In this document: positions 46,342-56,680 of the stretch, piece after piece
Layout of the letters: each line of letters opens with the position of its first letter
How positions within the stretch are numbered: position 1 is the stretch's first letter
Source of the DNA: Cymbomonas tetramitiformis
Taxonomy: Eukaryota > Chlorophyta > Pyramimonadophyceae > Pyramimonadales > Pyramimonadaceae
Length of the DNA stretch: 64,000 bases
Direction: 5' to 3'
NCBI GenBank assembly: GCA_001247695.2
Contig: LGRX02027270.1
Span: forward strand, 21,668-85,667
Translations under genes and position numbers: made by a program
Notes under the pieces: generated by a model
Told to the model about the DNA's origin: nothing
Databases searched by the model: none
Seen by the model: the letters and a program-made list of their open reading frames with translations, nothing else

Positions 46342-46827
46342 TCAAAATTCTGGAAACAATGATTTGAATGTTTTATGAAAATGAGGGTCTGAATTCAAAA
46401 CGTCATGATAAGTCGGAGGGACCGCGTTTGGCTTTTGTTCCGTTTTTGAAACTTTGTCTTTCTTTTTTGATTTTTTGATAATCACTTGAGGTTGATGTTC
46501 ATCGTCACTTGAACTACCCGAAGTTTCACTATCAGATTCCACAACAATCACAGGTTTCTTTTTTGATTTCTTTATATATTTCTTTTCGATTATTTCCGGT
46601 TCAGATTTTTGTTCGAATTTTTCAGTAATTTTAGGTTCTTTTATCGATGATTTTATTTTATTTTGAGCAGCCTCCAACACTTTTTTGTTTTCTAATTCTT
46701 TAGCAAGTTTGATATCCTTTTTGGCTTCAGAATTTTTTCTTCTTGTTTCCATAGCTTTTAATCGAGCAACTTTTAATCGTTCTAGAGTAGCCTCATCAGT
46801 AATTTTTTCACCTTTCTTAAAACCCAT
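46342..46827 (-). CDS. MGFKKGEK-type basic/acidic protein (161 aa)
   Basis: Start at the ATG at 46827. N-terminal MGFKKGEKITDEATLERLKV is followed by a helical ARLKAMETRRKNSEAKKD segment, as in small basic proteins of several large DNA viruses. The middle is Lys/Glu/Ser-rich with an SDSETSGSSSDDE acidic patch. The C-terminus VPPTYHDVLNSDPHFHKTFK is conserved in the copy at 61593-62072. Likely disordered, nucleic-acid- or chromatin-linked; unproven. Confidence 0.65.
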   Translation of the reverse strand: MGFKKGEKITDEATLERLKVARLKAMETRRKNSEAKKDIKLAKELENKKVLEAAQNKIKSSIKEPKITEKFEQKSEPEIIEKKYIKKSKKKPVIVVESDSETSGSSSDDEHQPQVIIKKSKKKDKVSKTEQKPNAVPPTYHDVLNSDPHFHKTFKSLFPEF

Positions 46828-46889
46828 ATTAGAATACACAAGAAAATAATTTTCTAATCATTACTTATCATTTCTATCAATTTTTAATG

Positions 46890-46975
46890 ACTTTGATTTA
46901 AATTCTAACTCTAACTCTAACTTTAACTCTTACTCTAACTTTAACTCTAACTCTAACTAGAAAATAAAATCAGTT
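46890..46975. repeat. Second CTAACT-type hexamer array
   Basis: About ten units of (T)CTAACT/TTTAACT. Similar to 41009-41075. It lies between the MGFKKGEK gene and the 62-aa gene. Confidence 0.7.
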
Positions 46976-46984
46976 TAATGTATA

Positions 46985-47173
46985 ATGTTTGAAATAAATA
47001 CGTGTGATGTCTTTCAATTTGGGACAATTATCGTTGCTTTAATTCATGCTATAGGATATAATATGAGACGGTCTCGATGTAAACAATTAGATTGTCTTTG
47101 TATAAAGTGCGAAAGAGATATCATGAATTCAAAAGAATTAAGTATTGATAAAAATGTGTTTGAATCTGCTTAA
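46985..47173 (+). CDS. Small membrane-like protein with Cys pair (62 aa)
   Basis: Begins MFEINTCDVFQFGTIIVALI, one likely membrane segment, followed by RRSRCKQLDCLCIKCERD. Copy at 62167-62355 nearly identical. Unknown function. Confidence 0.6.
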   Translation: MFEINTCDVFQFGTIIVALIHAIGYNMRRSRCKQLDCLCIKCERDIMNSKELSIDKNVFESA

Positions 47174-47198
47174 AGATTATAAGTTCTATATTATAACA

Positions 47199-47531
47199 AT
47201 GAGTGAAATTGATACACATTCTCCTAAGTATATGAAGGTTACTTCTAAGAATGGTAAGGTGTATTATAAAAAGCCTTTAGATATGAATAGGAGAGACAAA
47301 GGGAAATATTATGAAGCCAACAAACCATTGTTACAAAAGAATCTAACCTTAGACCGAATTTTGTTAAATAAAAATGTCGGTGTTTCAACGATGGAAAAGC
47401 ATGGTATAGATAAAGTAAAAATTGTTGAAATATTCTCCAATAAAATCAAAGAAAATCCTGAAGACTTTGAAAAATATATGGAAATTCAAAACAAATTTTT
47501 GGAAAGGTTGAATGTAACAAAAACCACCTAA
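47199..47531 (+). CDS. Conserved small PLV protein (110 aa)
   Basis: Start placed at the ATG at 47199 (MSEIDTHSPKYMKVTSKNGK), which aligns with 62381-62713. Lys-rich, with YYKKPLDMNRRDKGKYYEAN and a conserved C-terminal helix (NPEDFEKYMEIQNKF). Precedes PolB in both copies. The CTTAAAGA-like box lies about 30 bp upstream. No family recognised. Confidence 0.65.
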   Translation: MSEIDTHSPKYMKVTSKNGKVYYKKPLDMNRRDKGKYYEANKPLLQKNLTLDRILLNKNVGVSTMEKHGIDKVKIVEIFSNKIKENPEDFEKYMEIQNKFLERLNVTKTT

Positions 47532-47534
47532 AGA
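47524..47534 (+). promoter_or_regulatory. CCACCTAAAGA box upstream of PolB
   Basis: 54 bp before the PolB ATG; the second PolB copy has the same 11-mer at 62706-62716, also 54 bp before its ATG. Confidence 0.5.
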
Positions 47535-47577
47535 ATACGTTACAATTTAGTAATAAGAAATATATTGTATAATAATA

Positions 47578-50500
47578 ATGCCACCGAAAAAGTCTAATGA
47601 TAAAGACAAAAAAGATGATAAAGGCAAAGCTCCATTGACCAAAGCAACGAAAACCAATCTCAAGAAAGTCAAAAACCATAGGGCCGGAAATTTGAAAGCA
47701 TCAAGTTCAAGACAATTAACAAAGGAACAATGGAGTAAAATTAATCAAATTGAAAAAAAGAAAATAGACAAAGAATTTACCAAAGAAAATAAACAACAAA
47801 AATTACAATCAGAAATAAAGAAATTTGAAAAAGAAAATGAGGACTTAATAGTCCTTAATGAGTTGCTTTCTAGACAAGAATATGAAGAACAATTTACGGA
47901 TAAAGACGTTACAAAAGATTTTGTCGATAAAGGTGGAAATTCCGGAGTATCTATGAAAATCAAGTTTAATAGATTTCTTAGTAAACCTTTGAATTATTGG
48001 ATTAATTTGATTAATAAAAAAATTGACCAAGCTTCGGAAGATGTAAAACATTTTCAGTTTGGTGTAAACTTTCAAGATGGTTCTTCGGAATTTTTAAGTG
48101 CAAAAAATGAAATCGAATTTTACAAAAAATTAGAAGGAATGATTCAGTCCGGAGATGATAGAGGGGCTGTGAATTTCATCACAATTTCTTTATTAAATTT
48201 CAAAAAAATTAATGGAAAGGGCCAACCATTGTCGGTGCCAAAATCTGTGGAGGAATTGAAACAAAAGAAGAGTTGCATTACCGTCAAGGATGAACAATGT
48301 TTTGCTAAATCTTGCATAATTATGAATTACAAAGATAAAAAAGACAATGAAGAAATAACATACAAAGTCTACAATCATATTTGCAACAATCATAGAAATC
48401 GTTTAACAAAAGAAGGAATCGATTTGATGAGAGAATTAGGATTTGATTCACAAGACGGTATAGGATTTGATGACATTCATGTATTTGAAGAGAAATTCGA
48501 TAAAAATATCACAATTCATGGAATGACTGATTTGGGTTGTACAATAATGTATCCGCCAAGTAAAGAAGGTTTGCCCGACAGACCGGAATGGAATTTTGTT
48601 TATTATCATTTAAATTCAAGTATTGGACACTACGAACCAATAACAAAAATCGAAGCATTTTATGGAATAGCCGACCGACCAAGGTGTTTTAAATGTAAAA
48701 GTAAATTGTGTGACTTTTCAAAAAAGGGAACCAAACCATTTATTGATTGGAAGAAAGCCATACACTGTGAAGATTGTAATATAAAATTTCCAAATCAGAA
48801 ATGTTATGATTTACACAAAAATGGGACAGCTTGTCAACATTTCCATAGGTGCAAAGGTGAGTGTAAAAAGGTTTACGATATAAGAAAAGAACAAGAACAC
48901 ATTTGTGGACATGAATTTTGTCCAAATTGTAAATTATATTGTGACATGAGAGAGCATCAATGTTACATTACACCAAAGAAACCAAAAGATGTTGTTGATG
49001 AAAGTAAAATAGGATTTTTTGATTTTGAAGCATACAATGAAACAAAGCACGAAGTGAATCTGAGTGTTACACAATATTCAAACGGACAATCATTTATTCA
49101 CAACAATATTGAAGAAGTTTGCAAATTTTTATTTGCTAATAAACACAAAGGATTTACTTTTATAGCACATAATGGTAGTAAGTATGATTATGTACTTATC
49201 ATAGAATACATAATAACAACGATGGATGAAATTCCTGAAACGGTACAAAATGGTGGTAAAAAAATGTATCTAAAATATCAAAACGTGACATTAATGGACA
49301 GCTATCTACATTTAACAAGTCCATTGAGTAAATTCTCAAAAATATTCGATTTAAAAGGTGAGAAGAAAGGTTTTTTTCCTCACAAGTTTAATACCCCTGA
49401 AAATAAAAATTATGTAGGCGAAATTCCCGATATATCATTTTATGGTTATAATCAAATGAAAGAGGATAGCCGAAATGAATTTTTGGAGTGGCATAAACAA
49501 ATGACAAACGATGAATATATATTTGATATGCAAAAAGAAATATTAGATTATTGTCAAAGTGATGTAAGAATTTTACGATTAGGATGGATGGAATATAAAA
49601 AGAAAATTTTAGAAATTACAAATGAAGAAATTGACCCCACAGCCTATTTAACGATTGCATCATTGACACAAACAATTCATAGGTATTTGCATATGCCTGA
49701 AAATTCCATAGCTATTTTGAATAGTGTCATAGGAGCTAAACAACAATCAAAAATAGGTGACATTTGGTTGGAATATGTAAAACATACAAATAAAATTAAT
49801 AATTTAATCAAAGAATACAAAATTCCTCATTTCCATTTTGGTAACAATGAAAGAAATAAATATGTAGATGGTTATGACCCTGCAACAAACACAATATATG
49901 AATTTCTTGGTGATTATTGGCACGGAAATCCAAAAACAAATGGTAAGAATATGTTTAGAAAAAATTATGCCACAAATAAAACATTTTATCAACTATACGA
50001 TGAAACCAAAAAAAGATTAGAAAAAATTCAAAGTCTTGGGTATAATATCGAAATCATGTGGGAAAGTGATTTCAAAGAATTACAAAAAAATGACCAAAAT
50101 GTTATCGATTTCGTAAATAGTTATAACACACCTATCGTGTTCAGAGATGCATTATTTGGTGGGAGAACAGACCCCAAAAGATTGTATTATAAATGTAAAA
50201 AAGGAAAAACCATTAGGTATGTAGATTTCACAAGCTTGTATCCTTATGTCTTGAAATATTGTAAATTTCCATTAGGTCATCCTACAAAAATATATCAAGA
50301 AATTGATTTGAAAGAGTCACTGATATTGAACAATTCTTTGGAGTTATAAAATGCACCATAATTCCACCAAATGATTTGGAAATGGCAGTTTTACCATTGA
50401 GGACCTTGGGACAGTCTAAAATGGAGAAATTGACTTTTCCTTTGACAAAAATGACTGGAACGTGGTGCACGGAAGAAGTAAAATTATCGTTGAAAAAAGG

Positions 50501-51603
50501 ATACACAATTGAAAAAATACATCAGATTGTCCACTGGGAAAATACATCTTATACTATTTTTGAAAGTTTTATTAATACTTTTTTAAAAATAAAACAAGAG
50601 GCAAACGATTATCCTGAGTGGGTACAAAGCGAAAAAGACAAAGATTTGTATATTAAAAAATATTTTGAAAAGGAAGGTATATTATTAGAAAAAAGATAAA
50701 ATAAATAAAAATGAAGGATTGAGAACTATTGCTAAATTATTTCTCAACAACTTGTGGGGTAGATATTGTTTGAAACCAAATAAAAGACAAAACAAATTCA
50801 TGAATAGTGCTGAAGTTTATGATATTTTATCAGATTCAAGAAATGACAATGTTCTAATTCAGCCAATAAAAAACAAAACTGGTGATGTTAAATATCAAGT
50901 TGGTTTTAATGTATTAAGTGAATATTCTGAAACGAACTGTACCGTCAATGAAGTTATTGGGGTTTTTACAACTGCACATGCAAGAATAAAATTATACAAT
51001 TTAATGGACGATGTAGGATTCAACAAAGTTTTATATCACGATACCGACTCAGTGGTATACATTGAAGATGCACCAAATAAACAAGCATTCAACATTATGG
51101 ACGATGTAGGATTTGGTAAAGTTCTATCTCATGATATTGACTCGGCGATATACATCGAAAATGAAACAAACAAACAAGTATACACAGAACAACTTGGTGA
51201 TTATCTTGGAGAATTGACTGACGAGCTATACAATGATAAGAAAAAAATATATAAGAAATGTATTGAATTTGTATCGACCGCACCTAAATCATATTCGTTG
51301 AAATTTGCTGATGGAACAACGATGACTAAGGTAAAAGGATTTCCATTAAATTATGAAAATTCTCAAAGTATCAATCATGAAGAAATTAAAGATATCATTT
51401 TATACAATCACGAAAAAATTGTGGAATTAAAATACGATGTTCTTAGAAAACCGAGAAAAATTGACGAAAACAAACATTATGCAGCTCTTGGTATAGAAAC
51501 ACGAACCGAAACGAAATCATTTTCATTGAATTATGATAAAGCATATATTCAGTGGGAAACATTTAATATCCTACCTTGGGGACATAAAGATATTCCTTTA
51601 TAA
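47578..51603 (+). pseudogene. polB: Family-B DNA polymerase, two frame breaks
   Basis: The N-terminal ~450 residues include zinc-like Cys clusters (CFKCKSKLCDF, CEDCNIKFPNQKC). The 3'-5' exonuclease follows: DFEAY (about residue 482), HNGSKYD (about 531), YCQSDVRIL (about 658). Polymerase motif A is DFTSLYP (about 882), motif B KLFLNNLWG (about 50731) and motif C YHDTDS (51034-51051). This fits the protein-primed PolB of Polintons. Two frame breaks are seen: near 50315 (first frame stops at 50349) and in an A run near 50690 (second frame stops at 50699). A 93-bp in-frame duplication includes motif C. Without the breaks it would have about 1,340 residues. Confidence 0.85.
51001..51186 (+). repeat. 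93-bp in-frame duplication of PolB motif C
   Basis: Copies 51001-51093 and 51094-51186. The first carries the catalytic YHDTDS; the second has SHDIDS and many other substitutions. Both stay in frame. Confidence 0.8.
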
Positions 51604-51605
51604 TA

Positions 51606-52764
51606 ATGAGCAAGTCAATCACTGAAAAACAAATACAAGACTTTTATTTAGACCCCGAAATAGGATTAAGTGCTGTATCACCATTCACGGCCAAATTAAA
51701 ATCTCTTGGCTATAAGGTCACACAAAAACAAGTTAAGGAAGCCATCGAAGCAACTGAAGTCAATCAAACATTTTCTCAAAAAAAAGAAAATCAATAGAAA
51801 AGAATTATTTCCTATTTACGGTAAAGACCCTAACAAGAATTATGTTCAGACTGATTTAGCATTTATTCCTGAATTCAAAAAACAAAATAGAGGCTACTCC
51901 GTTATATTGACGGCTATCAATATCAATACACGAAAGGCTTATGCATATCCATTAAAATCAAAAACTGTTAGAGACAAAAATAACAAAAACATTGATTCTG
52001 CTGAAGGAATAATTCCTGCTTTTAAAAAGTTAATAAAAGATTCAAAAATGAATGTATTGACTACGGACAATGGTGTAGAATCTACAAATAAATCTATGAA
52101 AAAATTATTAAAGGACAACAATATTGAGCATTATTTAAATGAAACCGAAGACCATACTACTATGGGTATGATAGAAAATTTTAATAGAACATTAAAATTG
52201 AAATTTAAAAAAATAGAAAAAAGTAAAGACACCGTAAACTGGATTGATTATTTGGATTCTGTTGTCAAAAATTATAATAGTACACAAAATTCTGCAAATA
52301 TCGATAAATCAACTCCCGATAATATGAACCTAACAAAGACCATCAGAAATATTTTATTGAAAAGGAATAAATTGACTAAGCTTCTTGAAAAAATAGATAT
52401 AAAACCGGGTGATAAAGTTAGGATTAAAATTAAAACTAAAACGTTTGATAAAGAATCTCAACGATGGTCGACAAAAATATATAAAGTAAAATCTATGAAA
52501 GGATTGAGTTATATCATCGAAGACGGTAAAGAAACTTTGGCACGTCGATATAAACCACGAGAATTATTGGAAGTCCAAGGTAACAATTCTAATAATAAGA
52601 AATCCAGTGATGAACCTACAGTTTCTGAATTAGTTTCTAAACAAAATAAAAAAGAAAGAACTCTTAGGAAAGAAGGTGTCTCATCTTCTAATCGAATATC
52701 TAAAAGGACAAGAAGTCAAAATAAAAATAATAAAGATAATGAAACGGAAATTGATTTACGATGA
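51606..52764 (+). pseudogene. DDE integrase, frameshifted
   Basis: Same gene as 20922-22073. An extra A in the run at about 51778-51786 breaks the frame after 63 codons. The remaining frame keeps D (QTDLAF), D (TTDNGVES; F replaced by S) and E (MIENFNRT; R replaced by N), so two residues beside the catalytic ones differ from the intact copy. The start follows the PolB stop by 2 bp. Its end overlaps the region upstream of the 65-aa gene. Confidence 0.85.
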
Positions 52765-52793
52765 TTTTTATCAAGTGTATTATATATATTGTT

Positions 52794-52991
52794 ATGGTAA
52801 GAGCTAATCAAACACAGGCTCAACGAAGGCTGAATAATAATGTTTATTGTGGATATAAGGACCCCGCACCGGGGAATCGTCCTCTTGGAAATAAAATTCA
52901 ATGTAAAGCTCGTCATCAATTAAGGCGGTATGGAAGAATTTTAAGACCACCTCATCCTGCGGATAGACAACAAAATAGACGAAACAATTAA
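52794..52991 (+). CDS. Conserved small basic virus protein (65 aa, CGYKDP family)
   Basis: Start at the ATG at 52794 (MVRANQTQAQRR), followed by YCGYKDPAPGNRPLGNK and QLRRYGRI. Same family and position as 20695-20892. Confidence 0.7.
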   Translation: MVRANQTQAQRRLNNNVYCGYKDPAPGNRPLGNKIQCKARHQLRRYGRILRPPHPADRQQNRRNN

Positions 52992-53015
52992 TATATATGT
53001 AATATTATAAAATAT

Positions 53016-53689
53016 ATGCGAAAGATATTGACTGATGATATTGTCAAACAATATTGTCTAAACGAATTAGGTTTTAGAAATGCTGCATCTAATAAATCAA
53101 TATTTCAAGGATATTCTAAATTAGCTTCTAAGAATTATGCTATGACCGCTCCTTCTCAAAATAGTGTTGAATTCTATACTTCTATTTCTCAAAGTCCTTT
53201 GATAAATTCAGTTGATTTGATTCAAAATTTGAAAAGAAGTGATGTCAATGTTTTTGTTCCGGGAAAATATACAAGAGCGGACAATTTACAAAGGTTTGCA
53301 GATTTAAGTGAATCTGATGTAGAAACTCCAAGAAGTTATGTATCACCTGATTCAGAACATGATGACGATGTTAAATATTTAGAAAGTTTGTCACCAACTC
53401 CAATAAATCAAGGAGAATCTGGACCTTCCGGAATAATTATTCCAAATCCTATGTTATTACAAGCTTCATCTCCGTTTAGCACACCCCAAAATCAAGGTGA
53501 ATCTGGACGAAGACCCCTTTAGTAAGACAAGCATTATTCAATTCAGCTAAAAAAGATTCCCTTAGCCCTGCACGTTTAGATATTGATGATGACGATGATG
53601 ATATTAGTGGTGTAGAAATTATAGAAGAAGAATCAAGTCCGCAAATGTATACACGAGGACAACGTGCAAGTAGAGCTAATCAACCATAA
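53016..53689 (+). pseudogene. 224-aa PLV protein, frameshifted
   Basis: Collinear with 19996-20670, but one A is missing near 53511 (GGACGAAGACCCC), which ends the first frame at 53522. The C-terminal part (Asp run, RGQRASRANQP) continues in the next frame to 53689. Confidence 0.8.
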
Positions 53690-53711
53690 AAATATATATA
53701 TTAATGTATAA

Positions 53712-53930
53712 ATGACGCGAGCTGAATGGAACGAAACATTAAAAAAATGTGCCAAAGAATATCATTCCAAAAAAGGCACGAAACCTCGTAAAAAATATTC
53801 CAAAAAGAAAAAGTTAAATAAATCTGCAAATATTCAATCACCACAAGTGACATCACGACCTATTGCAAATTTACCAACAAATAATAACAACCGAGGACCT
53901 GCAAGATTTCCTTTTAATTTAATTGTGTGA
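53712..53930 (+). CDS. Small Lys-rich protein (72 aa)
   Basis: MTRAEWNETLKKCAKEYHSK start, then KPRKKYSKKKK. Nearly identical to 19749-19967. Confidence 0.65.
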   Translation: MTRAEWNETLKKCAKEYHSKKGTKPRKKYSKKKKLNKSANIQSPQVTSRPIANLPTNNNNRGPARFPFNLIV

Positions 53931-53938
53931 ATTTCTTC

Positions 53939-53963
53939 GGTTTTTTCAGGGGGACAAAAAACC
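53939..53963 (+). terminator. Hairpin after the 72-aa gene
   Basis: Stem GGTTTTTT / AAAAAACC, loop CAGGGGGAC, 8 bp after the stop. Confidence 0.6.
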
Positions 53964-53978
53964 TCGAAAAAATAAAAT

Positions 53979-53998
53979 CCACTTAAAGAGTGTAACTC
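53979..53998 (+). promoter_or_regulatory. CCACTTAAAGAGTGTAACTC leader box
   Basis: 40 bp before the ATG at 54019. Same 20-mer as 19681-19700 and 32956-32975 (minus strand). Confidence 0.55.
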
Positions 53999-54018
53999 AA
54001 TAGTGTAAACAAAGCAAG

Positions 54019-54399
54019 ATGAATACATTAGACTTACATTGTTGGATTGAACGTAAGGATGGTTCTATTTATGACCCGACTCCAATAATTATGGAAGATT
54101 TTATTTTCATGTTTCGTAATATAAGTGACAAAACAAGATACTATGAAAAATATGAAGGTGATGAATTAAACAATGCTTGCAAAAATGTTTTTGATGCTAT
54201 CAAAAAATTTGAAAAAGATAATGAAAAAAATGGAATTAATATGAGAGCTTTAGTGAAAAACAACAAGTATTCTTTACCAAGTCTTTGTTTCTTGAATGCT
54301 TATTATTGGGTACAAGACCATAAAGGTAAAGGTAAAATGAAAATAGGGAAAATGGGTTGGAAAACAAATGAAGGAAACATATGGTGGGAATTTGGATAA
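54019..54399 (+). CDS. End-proximal accessory protein (126 aa)
   Basis: Starts MNTLDLHCWIERKDGSIYDP. The HCWIE..DGSIYDPTP segment loosely resembles the His/Asp part of transglutaminase-like folds, but no matching nucleophile can be assigned, so no function is claimed. The C-terminal part has SLCFLNAYYWVQDHKGKGK and WWEFG. Uses the accessory leader. It is the last gene before the type-1 terminus; a fragment of the same gene is at 29422-29694. Confidence 0.6.
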   Translation: MNTLDLHCWIERKDGSIYDPTPIIMEDFIFMFRNISDKTRYYEKYEGDELNNACKNVFDAIKKFEKDNEKNGINMRALVKNNKYSLPSLCFLNAYYWVQDHKGKGKMKIGKMGWKTNEGNIWWEFG

Positions 54400-54676
54400 A
54401 TGATTTAAGAACAATTAACATATATCTTATTGAAACATTAATTAATTTACTTTTTATTTACTTTCAATTTTATCTTTATCTTTTTATTGTTGATTTTTTT
54501 ATTTATTTTTTATTGTAGATTTTTTATTTATTTTTTATCGTACTCACATTTAATCACGTAATTTATTCCCTATTTATTACGTAATTATTTCTTTAGGGTT
54601 TTCTCTTGTATTTATTAATCATTTATTATCGTCTTTAGGGTTTTGGGTGGTGGGCTATAATCGGTAGTATACTACT
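54400..54676. repeat. Type-1 terminal inverted repeat (right)
   Basis: Inverted partner of 32124-32395, ending GGTAGTATACTACT. Flank AATGTC lies inside a PolB gene. Confidence 0.9.
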
Positions 54677-55570
54677 AATGTCCAATACTTGAATTTAGAT
54701 GATAATAAACAAAATTCCATTCCGGTCTGTCGGGCAAACCTTCTTTAGTTGGCGGATACATTATTGTACAACCCAAATCAGTCATTCCGTGAATTGTAAT
54801 ATTTTTGTTGAATTTTTCTTCAAAGACATGAATGTCATCAAAACCTATACCGTTTTCAGCATTAAATTCTAATTCTTTCATTAAAATTATTGCTTCCCTT
54901 GTTAAACGATTTTTTATATTATTGCAAATTTTATTGTAGACATTGTATGTTATTTCTTCATTGTCTTTTTTATCTTTGTAATTCATAATTATGCAAGATT
55001 TAGCAAAACATTGTTCATCCTTGACGGTAATGCAACTCTTCTTTTGTTTCAATTCCTCCACAGATTTTGGCACCGACAATGGTTGGCCCATTCCATTAAT
55101 TTTTTTTGAAATTTAATAAAGAAATTGTGATGAAATTCACAGCCCCTCTATCATCTCCGGACTGAATCATTCCTTCTAATTTTTTGTAAAATTCGATTTC
55201 ATTTTTTGCACTTAAAAATTCCGAAGAACCATCTTGAAAGTTTACACCAAACTGAAAATGTTTTACATCTTCCGAAGCTTGGTCAATTTTTTTATTAATC
55301 AAATTCATCCAATAATTCAAAGGTTTACTAAGAAATCTATTAAACTTGATTTTCATACTTACTCCGGAATTTCCACCCTTATCTACAAAATCTTTTGTAA
55401 CGTCTTTATCCGTAAATTGTTCTTCATATTCTTGTCTAGAAAGCAACTCATTAAGGACTATTAAGTCCTCATTTTCTTTTTCAAATTTCTTTATTTCTGA
55501 TTGTAATTTTTGCTGTTTATTTTCTTTGCTAAATTCTTTGTCTATTTTCTTTTTTTCAATTTGATTAATT
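54677..55570 (-). pseudogene. PolB N-terminal fragment, frameshifted
   Basis: Matches about residues 55-350 of the PolB at 47578 on the minus strand. It is cut at one side by the type-1 terminus (exactly at the SIGHYEP position) and at the other by satellite DNA (after NQIEKKK). An extra A near 55100 changes frame. This gene was hit by the type-1 element. Confidence 0.85.
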
Positions 55571-55738
55571 TGACATAGGTGTCTACTTTAATGACATAGG
55601 TGTCTACTGTAATGACATGGGTGTCTACTGTAATGACGTAGGTGTCTACTGTAATGACATAGGTGTCTACGGTAATGACATTGGTGTCTACTGAAATGAC
55701 ACAGGTGTCTACGGTGATGACATAGATGTCTACAATAT
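55571..55738. repeat. 21-bp minisatellite, 8 copies
   Basis: Unit TGACATAGGTGTCTACTGTAA with point variants. Confidence 0.85.
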
Positions 55739-55824
55739 AACATAATGCGTCTACATTATTATTATAACATAATGCGTCTACATTATAACGTAATAAATAT
55801 TTCCAACCCGTAAGATTTCAAAAT
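55739..55824. repeat. Two copies of an ACATAATGCGTCTACATTAT unit, then AT-rich spacer
   Basis: Short repeat between the minisatellite and the 209-bp duplication. The GTCTAC core also occurs in the preceding minisatellite. Confidence 0.6.
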
Positions 55825-56242
55825 GTGCATTTCATCTAACGGAGTAGAGTAGACAGCGAACGACATATATTTGACAAATGACAGATGACAGATGACACAT
55901 GACCTATGACGGATGACAGATGACATATGACGTATGACATGAAAAAAAAGATTTTTTTATAAAAAATTAAAAGTTGCGAAATTTTATATCGATGGCCCCC
56001 ATGAAAAAAATTCTTCTAAAATCGATTATTTTCGTGCATTTCATCTAACGGAGTAGAGTAGACAGCGAACGACATATATTTGACAAATGACAGATGACAG
56101 ATGACACATGACCTATGACGGATGACAGATGACATATGACGTATGACATGAAAAAAAAGATTTTTTTATAAAAAATTAAAAGTTGCGAAATTTTATATCG
56201 ATGGCCCCCATGAAAAAAATTCTTCTAAAATCGATTATTTTC
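55825..56242. repeat. Perfect 209-bp tandem duplication
   Basis: Copies 55825-56033 and 56034-56242 look identical. Each holds a run of ATGACNN heptamers. Lack of divergence means it is recent or is an assembly artefact. Confidence 0.85.
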
Positions 56243-56383
56243 GTGCTTGAACATAGCAAAACAAGATATCGGGACTTTTTTTGCGGTCAACATTGAGAAA
56301 ATCGCAGTTAAAGGATTAGTACTCTGGTCGGGGACGACAGGCTACTGTCATAATGTCATACCATCATATTGTCATTTTCGGTT
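56243..56383. other. Unassigned spacer in the satellite block
   Basis: Non-repetitive stretch (GAACATAGCAAAACAAG onward) of somewhat higher GC. Short frames here run into the repeats and are not credible. Confidence 0.4.
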
Positions 56384-56680
56384 TGTGTCGTCCCTTTTTT
56401 CGTGGCGTCCCAAAAAGTTTCCGTGGCGTCGATGACAGTTTTCGTCTGTGTCGTCCCGTTTTTCGTGGCGTCCCTTGGATTTCGGGGTGGCGTAACAAAA
56501 GTTCTGGTCTGTGTCATTTTGGTTTTGGGTGGCGTCCGAAAAGTTTTAGTGGCGTCGATGGAAGTTTTGGTCTGTGTCGTATTGTTTCGGGTGGCGTCCC
56601 AAAAATTCTTTGTGGCGTAAATGGAAATTTTGGTCGGTGTCATTTCAGTTTTGGGTGGCGTCCGAATATCACCGAGTAGT
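56384..56680. repeat. 63-bp tandem repeat, about 5 copies
   Basis: TGTGTCGT-like anchors at 56384, 56447, 56510, 56573 and 56636, exactly 63 bp apart. Units contain GTGGCGTCC and GTGGCGTCGATGG. Open in several frames because 63 is a multiple of 3; a Thr-rich repeat protein cannot be excluded. Confidence 0.75.

Larger units (their letters stand above)
32124..54676. mobile_element. Near-complete type-1 Polinton-like element, 22.6 kb, with cargo island
   Basis: Bounded by inverted ~275-bp type-1 repeats. It carries the full set: F-box/SAP, tail fibre, fibre, two small virion proteins, MCP, penton, 77-aa, lipase (all minus), DUF5754-like (plus), a foreign ~3 kb island, methyltransferase (minus), ATPase, SET (plus), MGFKKGEK protein (minus), two small proteins, PolB, integrase and four small proteins (plus). 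The flanks differ: AGTTAC left and AATGTC right, so the ends were not made by one simple insertion. Several genes have single-base frame breaks (F-box/SAP, MCP, DUF5754, SET, PolB twice, integrase, 224-aa). Confidence 0.85.

Noticed and set aside
50376..50699. Separate small gene inside PolB
   Set aside because: It is the continuation of PolB in a shifted frame, with matching polymerase sequence before and after it.
54019..54399. Transglutaminase-like protease
   Set aside because: Only a loose HCW...DPTP similarity and no assignable catalytic Cys; kept as unknown.
32124..54676. A single clean insertion with a 6-bp target duplication
   Set aside because: The two flanks (AGTTAC and AATGTC) do not match.
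55571..55738. Possible CRISPR array
   Set aside because: The 21-bp units are directly adjacent, without unique spacers, and no cas gene is present.
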